Assembly: GCA_019118365.1 (NCBI GenBank)
Contig: DWZA01000026.1
Span: forward strand, 1-64,000
Source of the DNA: Candidatus Lachnoclostridium stercoravium
GTDB lineage: Bacteria; Bacillota; Clostridia; Lachnospirales; Lachnospiraceae
Direction of reading: 5' to 3'
Length of the DNA stretch: 64,000 nt
Shown in pieces: positions 60,378-64,000 of the stretch (position 1 is its first letter; each line of letters starts with the position of its first letter). The notes under the pieces were generated by a model. The model ran no database searches, had not been told where the DNA came from, and saw only the letters and a program-made list of their open reading frames with translations. The position numbers and the translations under genes are program-made.

Positions 60378-62672
60378 ATGGAACGAGTAATGAAAGCAGT
60401 AGGAAGTCCGGTCATGAAGAAGGACGCCATGGCTCTTGTAACTGGAAAGCCGGTGTATACCGACGATATCGCCCCGAAGGACTGTCTGATCGTAAAAGTT
60501 CTGCGCAGTCCTCACGCCCATGCATTGATCGAAGAGATCCATACAGAGGCTGCCTGTCAGGTTCCGGGGATCGCCGCCATCCTTACGTGGAAGGATGTTC
60601 CTCAAAAGCGTTTTACCATGGCAGGGCAGACTTATCCGGAACCCAGCCCCTATGACCGCCTGATCCTGGATCAAAGAGTGCGGTTCGTAGGAGACGCGGC
60701 AGCGATCGTGGCAGGAGAGAGCGAGGAAGCAGTGGACCGGGCGCTGAAGCTGATCAAGGTGAAATATCAGGTCCTTCCGGCAGTCCTGGACCTTCGGGAA
60801 GCCAAGGACAACGAGATCCTTGTGCATCCGGAGGACACCTGGAAGAGCTTCTGTCCAGTCGGAGCAGATAATAAAAGAAACCTGTGCGCTTCCGGCGTGG
60901 ATCAGGACGGCGATGTGGAAAAGGTGCTGGCAGACTGCGATATCATCATAGAGCAGACTTACCATACAAAAGCGAATCAGCAGGCGATGATGGAGACGTT
61001 CCGCGCATTTACATATATGGATGCATACGGACGGATCGTAGTAACGGCCTCCACGCAGGTACCGTTCCATGTCAGAAGGATCATCGCCCATGCCCTGGAT
61101 ATCCCCAAGTCAAAGGTAAGGGTGATAAAGCCAAGGATCGGCGGCGGCTTTGGCGCCAAGCAGACTGTAGTGGCAGAAGTTTATCCTGCTATCGTTACCA
61201 TAAAGACCGGACGGCCGGCCAAGATGGTCTACAGCCGTTACGAAAGCCAGATCGCATCTTCCCCGCGCCATGAGATGGAACTGAAGGTGCGCCTGGGGGC
61301 GGACAGGGACGGAAAGATCCGCGCCATCGATCTCTATACATTATCCAACACCGGAGCGTACGGAGAACACGGCCCGACGACAGTAGGCCTGTCCGGCCAT
61401 AAATCGATCCCTCTGTATTCGTCTTCCGTAGAAGCGTTCCGCTTTGCCTATGACGTTGTGTATACAAACCGCATGTCTGCAGGAGCTTACCGCGGCTACG
61501 GCGCTACCCAGGGGATCTTCGCTGTGGAGTCCGCAGTCAATGAACTGGCGGAAAAGCTCCAGATGGACCCGGTGGTCTTAAGGGAAAAGAACATGGTAAG
61601 AGAAGGAGTCCATATGCCCGCTTACTATGGAGAGACAGCAGACAGCTGCGCTTTGGACCGCTGTATGGCCAAGGCGAAGGAAATGATCCGCTGGGATGAA
61701 AAATTCCCTTCCAGGGATATGGGAAATGGAAAAGTCCGCGGAGTCGGCGTGGCCATGTCCATGCAGGGATCGGCTATTTCAGGCGTCGACGTAGGTTCCG
61801 TGACGATCAAAGTAAATGACGACGGATTTTACAGCCTTATGGTAGGAGCTGCTGATATGGGAACAGGCTGTGACACGACTCTTTCCCAGGTGGCTGCGGA
61901 CTGCCTCGGCTGTTCCGTAGACGATATCATCGTTCATGGAGTGGATACGGACGTATCGCCTTACGATTCCGGATCTTATGCTTCCAGCACCATGTATCTG
62001 ACAGGAGGCGCAGTGATCAAAACCTGCGACAGACTGATCGAAAAGATCATCGCCAGAGGTGCGGAAACCTTAGGATGCAGCCCGGAGGAAGCGGACTTTG
62101 ACGGAAAGCGTGTCTACCGTCTGGACGGCCAGGGAGAGATCAGCCTGAAAGATCTGGGCAACCAGGCGATGTGCAACAACCGGACGGCTCTGGAGGCTAC
62201 AGAGTCCAACTCGTCTCCGATCTCGCCGCCGCCATTTATGGTAGGTATGGCAGAAGTAGAGATCGATAAAGAAACCGGATACGTGGAACTGATCGACTAT
62301 GTGGCGGTGGTAGACTGCGGAACTCCAGTGAATCCCAACCTCGTCCGCGTTCAGACAGAGGGCGGTCTGGCTCAGGGCATCGGCATGGCCCTTTTTGAAG
62401 AGATCACCTATTCTCCCAAGGGTCAGATGTATGAAAATTCCTTTATGCAGTACAAGATCCCTACCAGGCTCGACGTGGGAAAGATCCGCGTAGAGGTGGA
62501 GAGCAGCTATGAAAAGACAGGACCTTTTGGAGCAAAATCCATTGGCGAAGTGGTTATCAATACGCCGTCTCCGGCGATCGCCAGCGCCGTGGCCCACGCT
62601 GTAGGCGTCCATATCCGGGAACTGCCGATCACAGCGGAAAAAGTATTCTTTGGGATGAGAGAGAAAAGGTAG
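60378..62672 (+). CDS. xanthine dehydrogenase family, molybdopterin-binding subunit
   Basis: A 764-residue catalytic subunit. The N-terminal a/b hammerhead domain (GSPVMKKDAMALVTGKPVY, in part) is followed by the cofactor domain with GGGFGAKQ, AYRGYGATQ, and the C-terminal catalytic-glutamate motif GAKSIGEVVINTP. These support a functional hydroxylase acting on purines, nicotinate or a similar aza-aromatic compound. The exact substrate and whether the cofactor carries selenium cannot be told. ATG 60378 is chosen from AAGGAGG 9 nt upstream. No molybdenum maturation gene lies nearby. Confidence 0.92.
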   Translation: MERVMKAVGSPVMKKDAMALVTGKPVYTDDIAPKDCLIVKVLRSPHAHALIEEIHTEAACQVPGIAAILTWKDVPQKRFTMAGQTYPEPSPYDRLILDQRVRFVGDAAAIVAGESEEAVDRALKLIKVKYQVLPAVLDLREAKDNEILVHPEDTWKSFCPVGADNKRNLCASGVDQDGDVEKVLADCDIIIEQTYHTKANQQAMMETFRAFTYMDAYGRIVVTASTQVPFHVRRIIAHALDIPKSKVRVIKPRIGGGFGAKQTVVAEVYPAIVTIKTGRPAKMVYSRYESQIASSPRHEMELKVRLGADRDGKIRAIDLYTLSNTGAYGEHGPTTVGLSGHKSIPLYSSSVEAFRFAYDVVYTNRMSAGAYRGYGATQGIFAVESAVNELAEKLQMDPVVLREKNMVREGVHMPAYYGETADSCALDRCMAKAKEMIRWDEKFPSRDMGNGKVRGVGVAMSMQGSAISGVDVGSVTIKVNDDGFYSLMVGAADMGTGCDTTLSQVAADCLGCSVDDIIVHGVDTDVSPYDSGSYASSTMYLTGGAVIKTCDRLIEKIIARGAETLGCSPEEADFDGKRVYRLDGQGEISLKDLGNQAMCNNRTALEATESNSSPISPPPFMVGMAEVEIDKETGYVELIDYVAVVDCGTPVNPNLVRVQTEGGLAQGIGMALFEEITYSPKGQMYENSFMQYKIPTRLDVGKIRVEVESSYEKTGPFGAKSIGEVVINTPSPAIASAVAHAVGVHIRELPITAEKVFFGMREKR

Positions 62673-62683
62673 AAAACTCCATA

Positions 62684-62712
62684 TTGCATCCAAAATAAAA
62701 AAGAGGTATACT
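62684..62712 (+). promoter_or_regulatory. promoter of the Nudix gene
   Basis: TTGCAT (62684-62689), 17 bp, TATACT (62707-62712), about 115 nt before the start. Confidence 0.6.
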
Positions 62713-62826
62713 AAAACCAGTCTAAGTTGACACACCACGGGATGAGGCAGAGATGGCATTCTGTTTGGGGATACTAGTAGAACAGCAGGGCATTTCTGAC
62801 ATCAGTCCCAATCAGGAGGAATTGCA

Positions 62827-63279
62827 ATGATTGAAGCAACGAGCTGTGGCGGTGTGGTTATTTTTCGAGGTAAGATTCTGGTTTTGTATAAGAATTATAA
62901 AAACAAATATGAAGGATGGGTTTTGCCGAAGGGAACTGTAGAGCCTGGGGAAGAGTATAAGGAGACGGCCCTCAGGGAAGTAAAAGAAGAGACTGGCGTT
63001 ACGGCCTCGATCATAAAATATATCGGGAAAAGCCAGTATTCCTTTAATACGCCTCAGGATATGGTGGAAAAAGACGTACACTGGTATCTGATGATGGCCG
63101 ACAGCTACTACAGCAAACCACAACGGGAAGAGTACTTTATGGATTCCGGATATTACAAGTTTTACGAGGCCTACCATCTGTTGAAGTTTTCCAATGAAAA
63201 ACAGATCCTGGAAAAGGCCTATAACGAATATCTGGATCTGAAAAAGAGCAATCTGTGGGGCAGTAAGAAATATTTTTGA
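62827..63279 (+). CDS. Nudix hydrolase
   Basis: A 150-residue pyrophosphohydrolase. A complete Nudix box lies at residues 36-58 (GTVEPGE, then ALREVKEETGV). The N-terminal strand is TSCGGVVIFRGKILVLYK. The rest is close to Ap4A- or NTP-type Nudix enzymes, but substrate specificity is not predictable. RBS AGGAGG. It is followed by a terminator. Confidence 0.9.
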   Translation: MIEATSCGGVVIFRGKILVLYKNYKNKYEGWVLPKGTVEPGEEYKETALREVKEETGVTASIIKYIGKSQYSFNTPQDMVEKDVHWYLMMADSYYSKPQREEYFMDSGYYKFYEAYHLLKFSNEKQILEKAYNEYLDLKKSNLWGSKKYF

Positions 63280-63307
63280 ACGGAAATCTGAAAAGGAACT
63301 GTGGAGG

Positions 63308-63330
63308 AAGGAGCAAAAAAGCTCCTTTTT
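63308..63330 (+). terminator. terminator of the Nudix gene
   Basis: AAGGAGC, a six-A loop and GCTCCTT followed by TTT. Confidence 0.85.
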
Positions 63331-63437
63331 CCTTTATTATGAACGATAAGTCCGGCAAGGGGCCGTCATGCGTTTATGAGCAGACATCTGCCAGGCGCCG
63401 GCCGACGATCCGTGATGAGACGCAGGAGGAAGGACAT

Positions 63438-64000
63438 ATGAAGGAGATCAGCATTAAGGAGATTGAAGGAATAAAGATCGGAAACGCTCAGGATGAAAAG
63501 GGCGGCACCGGATGTACGGTCATCCTCTGCCCGGAAGGCGCGGCAGCAGGGATGGATGTAAGAGGAGGGGGACCGGCCTCCAGGGAAAGCGAGCTGCTTC
63601 AGCCAAGGGCGGCCGCCCAGAAGATCCACGGGATCCTCTTAAGCGGCGGCAGCGCATTTGGGCTGGATGCAGCAGGAGGAGTGATGGAATACCTGGAAGA
63701 GCGGGGGATCGGTTTTGACGTGGGAGTAACGAAAGTCCCCCTGATCTGCCAGTCCTGCCTGTTTGACCTGACGGTGGCAGATCCCAAGGCGCGGCCGGAT
63801 AAGGCGATGGGATATGAAGCCTGCAAAAACGCGGAAACCGGCAATTACCAGGACGGGAACTTTGGAGCGGGAACAGGAGCTACAGTAGGAAAATTTTATG
63901 GGATGGAGCGGTGCATGAAATCCGGGATCGGAAGCTATGCCGTCCAGATCGGCGATCTGAAGGTGGGAGCGCTGGTGGCGGTCAATGCTCTGGGAGACGT
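63438..64000 (+). CDS. P1 family peptidase (DmpA/L-aminopeptidase-like), 3' truncated
   Basis: An open frame of 187 codons that runs off the right edge. ATG 63438 follows AGGAGGAAGG. The protein begins EISIKEIEGIKIGNAQDEKGGTGCTVILCPEG (in part), with GGGPASRESELLQP, the LLSGGSAFGLDAAGGVMEYLEERG hallmark (in part) and GAGTGATVGK. DmpA-type enzymes are N-terminal nucleophile hydrolases that self-cleave before a serine and act as aminopeptidases. The nucleophile region is expected beyond the visible part, so activity cannot be judged. Confidence 0.87.
   Translation, partial: MKEISIKEIEGIKIGNAQDEKGGTGCTVILCPEGAAAGMDVRGGGPASRESELLQPRAAAQKIHGILLSGGSAFGLDAAGGVMEYLEERGIGFDVGVTKVPLICQSCLFDLTVADPKARPDKAMGYEACKNAETGNYQDGNFGAGTGATVGKFYGMERCMKSGIGSYAVQIGDLKVGALVAVNALGD

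Noticed and set aside
1-64000. CRISPR arrays, tRNA or rRNA genes, transposases, prophage or toxin-antitoxin loci
   Set aside because: I looked for regular spaced repeats, cloverleaf-like sequences and typical protein motifs and saw none.

Overview
The window (about 50% GC, Shine-Dalgarno led genes, dense co-oriented operons) looks like chromosome from a clostridial gut-type Firmicute, most likely Lachnospiraceae. Markers are the IreB-RuvX-DUF1292-RNase J order, single-chain glycyl-tRNA synthetase, pyruvate phosphate dikinase, a cysteine desulfurase paired with a ThiI lacking a rhodanese domain, and a DUF4358/MBOAT/DHHW cluster. Almost everything is on the + strand. The exceptions are an HPr-like gene, a MarR/ABC exporter operon, a cold-shock gene and a YprB-like exonuclease. 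I found no tRNA, rRNA, CRISPR array, transposase or prophage gene. Both ends cut genes: an amidohydrolase at the left and a P1-family peptidase at the right.

Layout. 1-3 kb: amidohydrolase, a structured intergenic stretch, two small membrane proteins, a YlmC-like protein. 3-6 kb: nrdR, a YqeG phosphatase and the shikimate genes aroE, aroK, aroQ. 6-17 kb: efp, argS, a large SNF2/SWIM ATPase, a TSUP permease, then prmA, rsmE, cysteine desulfurase and thiI (translation and RNA modification). 17.5-22.5 kb: an HPr-fold gene without the active-site histidine, mtaB, ireB, ruvX, a DUF1292 gene, a decayed fur remnant and RNase J. 22.6-30.3 kb: one long operon with an MltG-like stub, trmR, a U32 tRNA hydroxylase, a DUF218 protein, an M16C metallopeptidase, era and recO. 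30-35 kb: a lipoprotein, glyS and ppdK. 35.7-39.9 kb (minus strand): a MarR-controlled heterodimeric ABC exporter. 40-45 kb: an envelope O-acylation cluster (SGNH, DUF4358, MBOAT, DHHW). 45-50 kb: HAD enzymes, YbaK, a SleB-like hydrolase, a methyltransferase, Hsp33 and a cold-shock protein. 50-64 kb: a DUF5662 protein, YprB, ruvAB, zapA, a long U32 protein, an FtsW/PBP pair, a three-subunit molybdenum hydroxylase, a Nudix enzyme and the P1 peptidase.

The most unusual feature is a family of non-coding palindromic elements. Three full copies (5915-6069, 19226-19380, 41158-41312) are all exactly 155 bp and nearly identical. Each has about 17-bp terminal inverted repeats enclosing two perfect or near-perfect hairpins, so a single strand can fold into a three-way cruciform. 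Half copies and end fragments lie at the 3' ends of ruvB, recO, trmR and the cell-wall hydrolase, where they supply stop codons or even C-terminal residues, and one collapsed palindrome lies inside the DHHW gene. One full copy sits inside a second, related palindrome. Other points worth following up are the fur remnant, the HPr-like protein, the asymmetric ABC pair with palindromic operators, the catalytic-domain-less MltG-like gene and a long imperfect inverted repeat after thiI.
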